Assembly: GCA_031284485.1 (NCBI GenBank)
Contig: JAISZT010000033.1
Coordinates: 1-39,400, forward strand
Direction: 5' to 3'
Length of the DNA: 39,400 nucleotides
Source of the DNA: Desulfovibrio sp.
GTDB lineage: Bacteria > Desulfobacterota > Desulfovibrionia > Desulfovibrionales > Desulfovibrionaceae
Of the stretch, positions 8,035 to 15,150 are shown one piece after another. The notes below the pieces were generated by a model. It was not told the origin of the DNA and ran no database searches. It was given only the letters and a program-made list of their open reading frames with translations. Both the position numbers and the translations under genes were made by a program. The stretch's first letter is position 1. Every line of letters begins with the position of its first letter.

Positions 8035-9630
8035 ATGCTGGAATACCTGCGCATACGCAATCTTGCCCTGATCGAAGATATGGAGCTTGAATTCGCAATG
8101 GGCATGAACGTGCTCACCGGCGAAACGGGCGCGGGAAAAAGCTTTGTCCTCAAAGCTCTGGGCTTTCTGCTGGGCGACAGGCTGACTGCCGGGATGGTGC
8201 GCCCCGGCGCTGACCGCGCCCAGGTGGAAGCACTCTTTATTCTTGATGAAAATGAACTCGCCCTGCGGCGCGAACTTTCCTCGGAAACCGGCCGCAGCCG
8301 CCTGTTCGTCAATAACGCCATCACGTCGCAGGAACAGTTGCGGGAATTGCGCGAACGCCTTGTCACCTTCACCAGCCAACATACCCAGCAACAGCTTTTA
8401 CAGCCCGCCTTCCAGGCTTCTCTCATAGACGATATGCTGCGACAGCCGCAACTTTTGCAGGAGCGCGACAGCCTTCTTGCCCAACTGCGGGACATTGCAA
8501 TCCGGCATAAAGAACTGCTGGAAAAACAATCTGTTCTGGCTGAACGACGCGAACTTCTGGAAATGCAACAACAGGAGATAGACAAGGTGTCGCCTGAAGA
8601 AGGCGAGGAGGAAAAGCTTGAGGCGCTGCGCGCGCAGGCCCGCTCCCTGACTCACATACGCGAAAATTATGGACACGCGCTGGCGTTGCTGCACGGCGAA
8701 AACAATGACGGCCTGTTGAGCGCGCTGGGCCGGTTTGAAAAGCTCGTGCACAAAATGTGCGCGGACAACGCCGATCTGACGGCGGATGCCGAAGTTTTGT
8801 CCACTTTGCGCGGACAACTGTCGCATCTGGCGGATCGCTTCCGCCGCCCGCCGCAAAACGAGGCGCAAACTGACATCAATGAGGTGGAATCGCGCCTGTT
8901 CGCTCTGGCGCAACTCAAACGCAAATTGCGCCGCAGCCTTGGAGAAATTCTTTCCCTGCGCCGGGAAATCGCGGACAATCTTTCCTTTCTGGACGTGTGC
9001 GCCCTGGACATCTCACGCCTGTCAAAAGAAAAAAACGCGCTTGTGCATAGACTTTCGGCTGTAATCGAACGCATCAGACCGCTCCGCCGCGAGGCTGCGG
9101 GGGCATTCGGACGCGGAATTGAAGCCGAATTGCGCGGCCTTGGTTTTTCTGAACAAATTCGAGTTCTTCCGGATTTTATTTCACACGAAATCTGGCCCGG
9201 CGTCACAGACGAGCACACGCGCCTGCTCTGGGCCCCCAACCCCGGTCAACCTGCGCAAGCGCTTGACCGCATCGCCTCCGGTGGGGAGCTTTCCCGTTTT
9301 TTACTGGCCTTGGTCGGCATGCGGCAGAAAAATGACGACGCCACCTACATTTTCGATGAAGTGGATGCCGGGATCGGGGGCATTACTCTGAACAAACTTG
9401 GCGACAAACTGCGCGCTCTGGCAAAAAACCGCCAGATGCTGCTGATCACCCACTGGCCGCAACTCGCGGTTCACGCCCAAAAGCATTTTTACATCAGCAA
9501 GGTTGTGCGCGACAACGCCACCTTTACGCTCTGCTCGCCCCTGGACGACAAAGGCCGCACGGATGAGCTTGCCAGAATGGCGGGCGGCGGGGCGCAGGGG
9601 CAGGCTCTGGCGCGCAGTCTGAAGGGCTGA
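8035..9630 (+). CDS. recN: DNA repair ATPase RecN
   Basis: SMC-like protein of 531 residues acting in double-strand-break repair. Walker A GETGAGKS is at residues 29-36, in the family-typical context VLTGETGAGKSFVLKAL. A long central region (about 150-370) rich in Leu, Glu, Arg and Gln forms the antiparallel coiled coil. The ABC signature SGGELSRF (about 415-422) and Walker B ATYIFDEVDAG (about 436-446) form the C-terminal half of the ATPase head, and ITHWPQLAVHA contains the H-loop. The ATG at 8035 has only a weak upstream ribosome-binding site (CGGTAA), consistent with coupling to the permease gene. Confidence 0.96.
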   Translation: MLEYLRIRNLALIEDMELEFAMGMNVLTGETGAGKSFVLKALGFLLGDRLTAGMVRPGADRAQVEALFILDENELALRRELSSETGRSRLFVNNAITSQEQLRELRERLVTFTSQHTQQQLLQPAFQASLIDDMLRQPQLLQERDSLLAQLRDIAIRHKELLEKQSVLAERRELLEMQQQEIDKVSPEEGEEEKLEALRAQARSLTHIRENYGHALALLHGENNDGLLSALGRFEKLVHKMCADNADLTADAEVLSTLRGQLSHLADRFRRPPQNEAQTDINEVESRLFALAQLKRKLRRSLGEILSLRREIADNLSFLDVCALDISRLSKEKNALVHRLSAVIERIRPLRREAAGAFGRGIEAELRGLGFSEQIRVLPDFISHEIWPGVTDEHTRLLWAPNPGQPAQALDRIASGGELSRFLLALVGMRQKNDDATYIFDEVDAGIGGITLNKLGDKLRALAKNRQMLLITHWPQLAVHAQKHFYISKVVRDNATFTLCSPLDDKGRTDELARMAGGGAQGQALARSLKG

Positions 9631-9661
9631 ATGGGATCGCCGCCTGCTGAAAACATGCTTC

Positions 9662-9690
9662 TTGACGCCGGATTGCGCATCCATTATACA
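9662..9690 (+). promoter_or_regulatory. Sigma70-type promoter for the ABC-F gene
   Basis: TTGACG at 9662-9667, a 17-base spacer and TATACA at 9685-9690: ten of twelve consensus bases with ideal spacing. Transcription would begin near 9697, leaving a leader of about 100 bases before the GTG of the ABC-F gene. Confidence 0.6.
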
Positions 9691-9735
9691 ACCAGAAGTC
9701 GCAATATTCTTTTCCCTCAACAGGAACGGGCAACG

Positions 9736-9768
9736 ATGAAAATTTCCGACGGTTTTTTTGTTCGCTAG
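9736..9768 (+). CDS. Putative leader peptide MKISDGFFVR
   Basis: Ten codons plus TAG in the leader of the ABC-F gene, preceded by AGGA ten bases upstream. The 3' half of the mini-gene (TTTTTTTG, 9753-9760) can pair with CAAAAAAA (9771-9778), and flanking GG/CC can add pairs, so a ribosome on these codons would disrupt a hairpin lying just before the Shine-Dalgarno GGAGGT of the ABC-F gene. Leader-peptide control is well known for antibiotic-resistance ABC-F genes; here it is inferred from position. The same frame is also open from an ATG at 9631 (45 codons), but that ATG lies upstream of the promoter. Confidence 0.35.
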   Translation: MKISDGFFVR

Positions 9769-9798
9769 CGCAAAAAAATCAACCGGAGGTTTTGCCCT

Positions 9799-11265
9799 GT
9801 GTCCTTGATAGATATTTCCCATCTCAGCTTTGCCCATGACAACGGGCAGACAGTTTTTGAAAACGTCTCACTGCAACTTGACACCAACTGGAAACTGGGC
9901 CTTATAGGGCGCAACGGGCGCGGAAAAACCACTTTCCTCAAACTGTTGCTGGGAGAATACGCATGCAGCGGCGTCATTCACGCGCCTGTCGCCATGGAGT
10001 ATTTTCCCTCTGAGGTAAAAAACCCCGCATTGCCGGCCGCTGAACTGGCCTGCCGCATCTGCCCCGGACTGGAAGAATGGCGACTGAAGCGGGAAGTCTC
10101 GCTCCTGGATTTTTCACCGGAGGCGCTGAACCGCCCTTTCAACACTCTGAGCGAAGGCGAAGGAACAAAGCTGCTGCTGGCTGTTTTGTTTCTGCGCGGC
10201 AACAATTTCCTGCTCATTGACGAACCCACGAACCATCTGGATCTCAAGGCGCGGCAGGCGGTAGGCAGGTATCTGCATGCAAAAAAGGGCTTTATTCTGG
10301 TTTCCCATGATCGCGCCTTGCTCGACGCTTGCGTTGACCATGTACTTTCCATCAACAAGGCAGATATCGAACTTCAGCGCGGAAACTTTACTTCCTGGCA
10401 ACTGAACCGCGCCCGTCTGGATCAAAACGAACTTGCGGAAAACCAACGAATAAAAAAAGAGGCGGCGCGCCTGAAAGAAAGCGCCCGTCGCAGCGCCGTC
10501 TGGTCTGAACGCGCGGAACAGGGTAAATACGGAAACGGGCCGGTGGACCGCGGCTTTATCGGGCACAAGGCCGAAAAAATGATGCGGCGGGCAAAGGCAG
10601 TGGAAGCCAGACGAAACAGGGCACTGGAAGAAACCTTCCGGCTGCTGCGCAACCTGGAAAGCGATGCCCCGCTCTCCATGCGCCCCCTGGCTTTCCACAG
10701 CAGGCGACTGGCCGAATTCCAGGCGGTTTCCGTCCGCTATGGCGGCAACATTATTCTGCGGGATATCTCCTTCAGTGTAATGAGCGGAGAACGTCTGGCC
10801 ATGCACGGCAAAAACGGGAGCGGCAAATCCACTCTGCTGAAGATTCTGGCTCGTCTGCAAATTCCATTTTATGGAACAGTCTATTTGCCCGAAGGTTTAC
10901 GTGTTTCCTACGTGCCGCAAGACGCGTCGTTCGTGCAAGGAACGCTGAAAAACTTTGCCGTGGAGCAGAATATTGACGAAAGCCTCTTTCGGGCCGTACT
11001 GCACCGCCTGGGTTTTGAGAGAAATCGGTTTGACGTGGATATGGCGGATTTCAGCGCGGGGCAGAAAAAAAAGGCCCTTCTGGCTTCAAGCCTCTGTCAG
11101 CAGGCGCATCTGTATGTCTGGGATGAGCCGCTGAACTACATTGATGTGATCTCGCGCGTACAAGTTGAAGAACTGATCCTGAAGCATCAGCCAACTATGG
11201 TTCTGGTTGAGCATGACCGGATGTTCCTGCAACGCGTTACAACGACGATCTTCAATATGGAATGA
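9799..11265 (+). CDS. Lsa-type ABC-F ribosome-protection protein
   Basis: 488-residue soluble protein with two ATPase domains and no membrane segment. Domain 1: Walker A GRNGRGKTT (37-45), an unusual signature LSEGEGTK (about 117-124; the second Gly replaced by Glu), Walker B LLIDEPTNHLD. A basic, alpha-helical interdomain linker (about 200-280) contains RRSAVWSERAEQGKYGN. Domain 2: Walker A GKNGSGKST (about 337-345), signature FSAGQKKK, and VWDEPLNYID in place of the usual DEPTNHLD. These variants match Lsa-family ABC-F proteins, which remove lincosamides, streptogramin A and pleuromutilins from the ribosome. Drug specificity here is unproven; a housekeeping translation role is possible. GTG start with GGAGGT at 9785-9790. 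Confidence 0.85.
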   Translation: MSLIDISHLSFAHDNGQTVFENVSLQLDTNWKLGLIGRNGRGKTTFLKLLLGEYACSGVIHAPVAMEYFPSEVKNPALPAAELACRICPGLEEWRLKREVSLLDFSPEALNRPFNTLSEGEGTKLLLAVLFLRGNNFLLIDEPTNHLDLKARQAVGRYLHAKKGFILVSHDRALLDACVDHVLSINKADIELQRGNFTSWQLNRARLDQNELAENQRIKKEAARLKESARRSAVWSERAEQGKYGNGPVDRGFIGHKAEKMMRRAKAVEARRNRALEETFRLLRNLESDAPLSMRPLAFHSRRLAEFQAVSVRYGGNIILRDISFSVMSGERLAMHGKNGSGKSTLLKILARLQIPFYGTVYLPEGLRVSYVPQDASFVQGTLKNFAVEQNIDESLFRAVLHRLGFERNRFDVDMADFSAGQKKKALLASSLCQQAHLYVWDEPLNYIDVISRVQVEELILKHQPTMVLVEHDRMFLQRVTTTIFNME

Positions 11266-11284
11266 TAATAACAAAATAATTTTT

Positions 11285-11776
11285 TTATTTCTCTGTCGCG
11301 TCCGCGATGCCCCGACGGGACAATTCCTCAACAACCTTGCGGCAAAACTCCGGCATGACGGCCTGTGCCTGTGGCGTCAAATCAACACTCATAGTCTTGT
11401 AATCAAAGGGCTGCATGCCGAAAACCAAGGCCTGCGGTCTGCTGCCCGCCAACTCGCAGGCAATCAGCGTGTCCAGCAGGTCGGTCTGATGCATGGAGTT
11501 ACGAAAACTCACACTTTTCCTGAGGTCTTCCCCTTCCAGCAGGTACACCGTGCCGGGGGCCTCATGCCCAAGCACGACATCCAGGACCACCAACAGATCG
11601 CACTCCTGCATGTCCGGCCTGAGCAGCAGGCCCAAAGTTCCCCCGTCCATCAGACGAACATGCGCGGGCCATCGGTATCGCGCCTGCAAATGCTCGACTG
11701 CCCGTACGCCAAAGCCTTCATCCGTCAGCAGTATATTGCCGACGCCCAGTATAAGCACCTTTTTTTCATTCATCAC
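11285..11776 (-). CDS. hynC: [NiFe] hydrogenase maturation protease (HyaD/HybD/HynC family)
   Basis: 163-residue endopeptidase that removes the C-terminal extension of a hydrogenase large subunit after nickel insertion. The family start LGVGNILLTDEGFG is present; by alignment with E. coli HybD, the nickel ligands are Glu20 (TDEG), Asp66 (VLDVV) and His96 (NSMHQT), and DGGTLG follows strand 3. Its likely substrate is the large subunit encoded near 35.8-37.4 kb, about 24 kb away, whereas in many Desulfovibrio it lies directly behind hynBA. It starts seven bases after the flavin reductase gene and is probably co-transcribed with it. The symbol assumes it serves the Hyn enzyme. Confidence 0.9.
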   Translation of the reverse strand: MMNEKKVLILGVGNILLTDEGFGVRAVEHLQARYRWPAHVRLMDGGTLGLLLRPDMQECDLLVVLDVVLGHEAPGTVYLLEGEDLRKSVSFRNSMHQTDLLDTLIACELAGSRPQALVFGMQPFDYKTMSVDLTPQAQAVMPEFCRKVVEELSRRGIADATEK

Positions 11777-11782
11777 TCGTCG

Positions 11783-12322
11783 TTACCCGATCCATTCCGC
11801 GAAACGTTCCAGAAAATTGCGCAGGTACTTCCGATTCTTCTCCTCTGCCACACAGCCTGTTGCGTCAAAATAACCGGGAGCGCCCGAAATATAGACCTCG
11901 GGTTGGCCCATGAGCTTCATGCCAAGCATCACCAGAATGGGGCGCAACTGGGCCTGGGCGACAGCCGTGCCGATGACGCCGGGGCTTATTCCGGCGATGG
12001 CTGCGGGTTTTCCCGTCCAAACGCCTTTGCCTGTTGGCCGGGAACCCCAGTCTATGGCGTTCTTCAGCACAGCGGGAATACCTCTGTTGTATTCCGGCGT
12101 GACAAAAAGCACGCCATCAGCCTCCGCCGCCGCTTTTTTCATCCGCAGGACAGACGCCGGCGGGTCAGCGTCCAGATCCTGATTATACAGGGGCACATCC
12201 TCAAGCGGCGTCACTTCCAGAGTCAAAATATCCCTGCCCAACTCCGCGAGCGCGAGGGCCAGCTTTTTATTGAATGAATCTTTGCGCAAACTGCCGACAA
12301 TTACTGCGATTTTTTTGGTCAC
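11783..12322 (-). CDS. NADPH-dependent FMN reductase family protein
   Basis: 179-residue flavodoxin-like protein. The phosphate loop GSLRKDSFN (10-18) binds FMN phosphate; PEYNRGIPAVLKNAIDW (76-92) is the signature of the SsuE/ChrR/azoreductase-like family. It reduces FMN, quinones or other acceptors with NAD(P)H; the physiological substrate cannot be told. GTG start at 12322 with AAGGAG nine bases upstream. It precedes the hydrogenase protease in the same orientation with six bases between them. Similar reductases are common as stress enzymes in anaerobes, and I see no specific tie to hydrogenase assembly beyond the shared transcript. Confidence 0.88.
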   Translation of the reverse strand: MTKKIAVIVGSLRKDSFNKKLALALAELGRDILTLEVTPLEDVPLYNQDLDADPPASVLRMKKAAAEADGVLFVTPEYNRGIPAVLKNAIDWGSRPTGKGVWTGKPAAIAGISPGVIGTAVAQAQLRPILVMLGMKLMGQPEVYISGAPGYFDATGCVAEEKNRKYLRNFLERFAEWIG

Positions 12323-12638
12323 AATAATGTTCTCCTTACTATAGAACTCATTTTATAGCTGCTTCTTTACAATTTTTGACTGCGCCTTCTCCCGGTACAA
12401 CCGCTTTTTCTCCCCGGAAAATAATGATTTCTTGTCGTAATTTCCAAAGAAATACCCAAGTTGTCACCAACATGTTTTTTACGAGAGCACAAATCTCGAA
12501 CATTGTCCATCCCCGCAAGCGACTGCGCAATTTCCGCCCTGCCGGTTTTTTCATGTTTACCGGATTCACAGAATGCTCTATCCTGAGGCAATGCTGTAGG
12601 AATGGAAAGCAAAAAAACGCCATCAACGGACAGTTCTT
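12323..12638. other. Divergent intergenic region, flavin reductase / ptsH
   Basis: 316 bases between divergent genes, AT-richer than its surroundings. It holds the AAGGAG site of the flavin reductase at its left end and a possible ptsH promoter at 12556-12584. A minus-strand frame covering 12348-12710 ends 25 bases before the reductase but overlaps ptsH and matches nothing I know. No RNA gene is recognised. Confidence 0.4.
12556..12584 (+). promoter_or_regulatory. Possible promoter for ptsH-ptsI
   Basis: TTTACC at 12556-12561, 17-base spacer, TATCCT at 12579-12584. It is 55 bases upstream of the HPr start and in the only gap ahead of that gene set. Confidence 0.4.
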
Positions 12639-12926
12639 ATGGAAGACATAAAAGAAACCCCCTGCGGGCTGACCATGAAAATCACCCCCTTTCTGAAAGA
12701 TGGCCTGCACGCGCGCCCCGCCGCCAAACTGGCCCAGGAAGCACGCCGCTACACGGCGGACATCAGCCTGCTCAGTGAAGACAGCGCAGCAGACGCCAAA
12801 AGCATGCTGGACATTATGTCCCTGTCGCCGCCCGTTGACGCGGAACTGACGTTGCTGGCCAAAGGAGACGACGCCCGCGAGGCCTTAAACGGCCTGGAAA
12901 AATGTTTAACCGCTTTTCAGGACTGA
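12639..12926 (+). CDS. HPr-family phosphocarrier protein
   Basis: 95 residues. The active-site histidine is His24 in DGLHARPAAKLA; it accepts phosphate from Enzyme I, encoded by the next gene. The regulatory serine position is also kept (Ser55 in DAKSMLDIMSL, equivalent to Ser46). The N-terminus is about nine residues longer than in E. coli HPr; an internal ATG at 12675 would give the short form, and neither start has a convincing ribosome-binding site. Desulfovibrio species often have PTS systems for mannose-class sugars or regulation; no EII component lies in this window, so the phosphate acceptor is unknown. Confidence 0.93.
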   Translation: MEDIKETPCGLTMKITPFLKDGLHARPAAKLAQEARRYTADISLLSEDSAADAKSMLDIMSLSPPVDAELTLLAKGDDAREALNGLEKCLTAFQD

Positions 12927-12927
12927 C

Positions 12928-14703
12928 GTGGCGCGCGCTATCCTGTTCGGAACTTCAATTTCTCCCGGCATAGCCATCGGCTTTGCCCATTTTATACACA
13001 GTGTCCAGCAGAAAGAATACTTGCGCCTGAACCCGGACGAGGCGCCGGCAGAGCAGGCGTTCCTGCGCGCTGCAACAGACAATCTGTGCGCCGCGCTGCA
13101 ACAAACAATTCAAAACGTGCCGCCGGACATGGCGGAATACCGGGACGTCATCGCGGCCCAAATTGTGCTTGCCCGTGATCCAAAACTGCTCGGTAGCGCG
13201 CTTGCCCGCATTGAAGACGAACTGATTTGCGCCGCCTGGGCGCTGGACAGAACGGTGGACACCCTCTGCGCGCAGTTTCGCGGCATGGAAGACCCCTATC
13301 TGCGCGACCGCGCGCAGGATATCCGCACCGTGGGCTTACGCCTGCGAGAATACCTGAGCGGACAACCAAAGCCGCAAGCGCCTGACGTGCCCTGCATACT
13401 GGTGGCCGGCGATCTCTCCCCTGCCGACATAATTGAACTCAATCTGCAAAATATTCAAGGAATATTAACAGTTGAGGGAGGCTCCACCTCGCACACATCC
13501 ATTTTAGCACGCAGTTTACGTATTCCGGCTCTGGTGAACGTAACCGGCCTGCTGGACGTCTCTGCGGAAAATTGCCGGATCATCCTTGACGGCATCAGGG
13601 GCCACGTTCTGTTTGATCCTGACGTCGAGGAGCTTGTCGACTACAGAACCCGCCAGACAGATTACGCAAACTGGGAAAAACACTGCGAAAGCATGAGCCG
13701 CCTCCCGGCTGAAATGAGCGACGGCGCGCGCGTGATCGTGCGGGCCAATCTGGAAAGACAGGGCGATCTTGCCGCGGTGCGTGAAAGCGGCGCCGAAGGC
13801 ATCGGCCTGTACCGCACGGAATATGCTTATCTCAGCGGCAACCTGCCCGCTGAAGACGATCTGTTTGATGAATACAAAATTGTGGCGGACAGCATCGCCC
13901 CCGAGCGTGTGATTTTCCGCACACTGGACTCCGGGGCGGACAAAACGCTGCCCGCCCAGGCCGCCCTCAAAGAGCCAAACCCCGCGCTGGGATTGCGCGG
14001 CATACGTTTTTGCCTGCGCCATGAAGAAATTTTCAAAACACAATTACGGGCGCTCATGCGCGCTGGCGTCCGGGGCAATACAGCCCTGCTGTTGCCAATG
14101 ATCACAGAAATCGCGGAAGTGCGCAGCGTGCGCCACATCATACAGGAACTGCACAAAGAACTGCACACACAAGGCCTGCCCCATGCGCCCGAGCTGCCGC
14201 TAGGGGTTATGATAGAAACGCCGGCCGCTGTATTGATCTGCGATGATCTGGCAAAGGAGTGCGATTTTTTCAGCATCGGAACCAACGATCTGGTGCACTA
14301 TCTGATAGCCATTGACCGTGACAACCGCCATGTCAGCTATCTGCACAATCCCCTTCATCCTGCTGTGGTGCGCGCTATCAAACGCGTCATTGACGTGGCG
14401 CACGGCGCGGGCATCAACGTATCCGTGTGCGGTGAACTGGCCTCGGATCCCTATGGCCTTGCCCTGCTGCTCGGTTTGGGAGTAAACACCGTTTCCGCCA
14501 CGCCCCGGTTTATCCCCGACATGAAACACATGATCCGCCGCCTCGACGCGGCCGCCTGCACGGATCTGGCCCGCAACATCCTGCAAAGTTCAGACGTTGT
14601 GGAATCCAAACGCATGGTGCATGAAAGCCTTTATAAATCGCTGGGACAGGAACTGACCTTCCACACAACAAGCCTGCTCACCCGTAGCCGTTATGAACAA
14701 TAA
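12928..14703 (+). CDS. ptsI: PTS Enzyme I (phosphoenolpyruvate-protein phosphotransferase)
   Basis: 591-residue cytoplasmic enzyme moving phosphate from phosphoenolpyruvate to HPr. The N-terminal swivelling domain contains GGSTSHTSILARS with the phosphorylated His189 (same number as in E. coli). The C-terminal PEP-binding barrel shows GIGLYRTEYAYL, LPMITEIAEVR, GVMIETPAAV, SIGTNDLVHYLIAIDR and the cysteine of VSVCGELASDP. Full length, no lesions. GTG start one base after the HPr stop, so the two are translated together. Its 3' end overlaps smpB by 11 bases. Confidence 0.97.
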   Translation: MARAILFGTSISPGIAIGFAHFIHSVQQKEYLRLNPDEAPAEQAFLRAATDNLCAALQQTIQNVPPDMAEYRDVIAAQIVLARDPKLLGSALARIEDELICAAWALDRTVDTLCAQFRGMEDPYLRDRAQDIRTVGLRLREYLSGQPKPQAPDVPCILVAGDLSPADIIELNLQNIQGILTVEGGSTSHTSILARSLRIPALVNVTGLLDVSAENCRIILDGIRGHVLFDPDVEELVDYRTRQTDYANWEKHCESMSRLPAEMSDGARVIVRANLERQGDLAAVRESGAEGIGLYRTEYAYLSGNLPAEDDLFDEYKIVADSIAPERVIFRTLDSGADKTLPAQAALKEPNPALGLRGIRFCLRHEEIFKTQLRALMRAGVRGNTALLLPMITEIAEVRSVRHIIQELHKELHTQGLPHAPELPLGVMIETPAAVLICDDLAKECDFFSIGTNDLVHYLIAIDRDNRHVSYLHNPLHPAVVRAIKRVIDVAHGAGINVSVCGELASDPYGLALLLGLGVNTVSATPRFIPDMKHMIRRLDAAACTDLARNILQSSDVVESKRMVHESLYKSLGQELTFHTTSLLTRSRYEQ

Positions 14704-15142
14704 ACACGCGTCCATAGCCATCAACAAGAAAGCCCGTCACCTGTATGAACTTTCCGAATTTCTGGAAGCCGGTATCGCGCTCACCGGCCCGGAGGTCAAA
14801 AGCATCCGCGCCGGCAAGGTAAATTTTATTGACAGCTATGTTGATTTCAGACAGGGAGAAGCCTTCCTACTTTCCCTGCACGTAGCCCCGTACCACAATG
14901 CCGGATACGCGCCGCAAGTCCCCGACAGACCGCGCAAACTGCTGCTGCACGCCAAAGAAATCGCCAAACTGGCCGGCATGACCACACTCAAGGGCTTGAC
15001 TGTAGTCCCCGTACGCATCTATCTGAAACACGGCAGAATCAAGGTGGAAATCGCTCTGGGACGGGGGAAAAAGCTGCACGATCACCGTGAGAGCCTCAAA
15101 CGCCGCGCCGAGGAAAGGGACATGTCCCGCGAACTGGCTTAG
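14693..15142 (+). CDS. smpB: SsrA-binding protein SmpB
   Basis: 149-residue partner of tmRNA in trans-translation; it carries tmRNA into the empty A site of stalled ribosomes. The start NKHASIAINKKARHLYEL, the OB-fold motif LTGPEVKSIRAGKVNF, the APYHNAGY loop and the basic tail with GRGKKLHDHRESLKRR are all family hallmarks. It overlaps ptsI by 11 bases and lies eight bases before comEC. The RNA partner, ssrA, is in the same window at 37.5 kb. Confidence 0.97.
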   Translation: MNNKHASIAINKKARHLYELSEFLEAGIALTGPEVKSIRAGKVNFIDSYVDFRQGEAFLLSLHVAPYHNAGYAPQVPDRPRKLLLHAKEIAKLAGMTTLKGLTVVPVRIYLKHGRIKVEIALGRGKKLHDHRESLKRRAEERDMSRELA

Positions 15143-15150
15143 CTCCGCAC

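Noticed and set aside
9631..9768. 45-codon frame between recN and the ABC-F gene
   Set aside because: Its ATG follows the recN stop directly and is upstream of the likely promoter; only the last ten codons sit in the predicted transcript with a ribosome-binding site.
12348..12710. Minus-strand frame of 120 codons just upstream of the flavin reductase
   Set aside because: It overlaps ptsH, the codon pattern is not like that of the neighbours, there is no recognisable domain and no good start signal. The last 50 codons lie in the gap and could be real, but I cannot support it.
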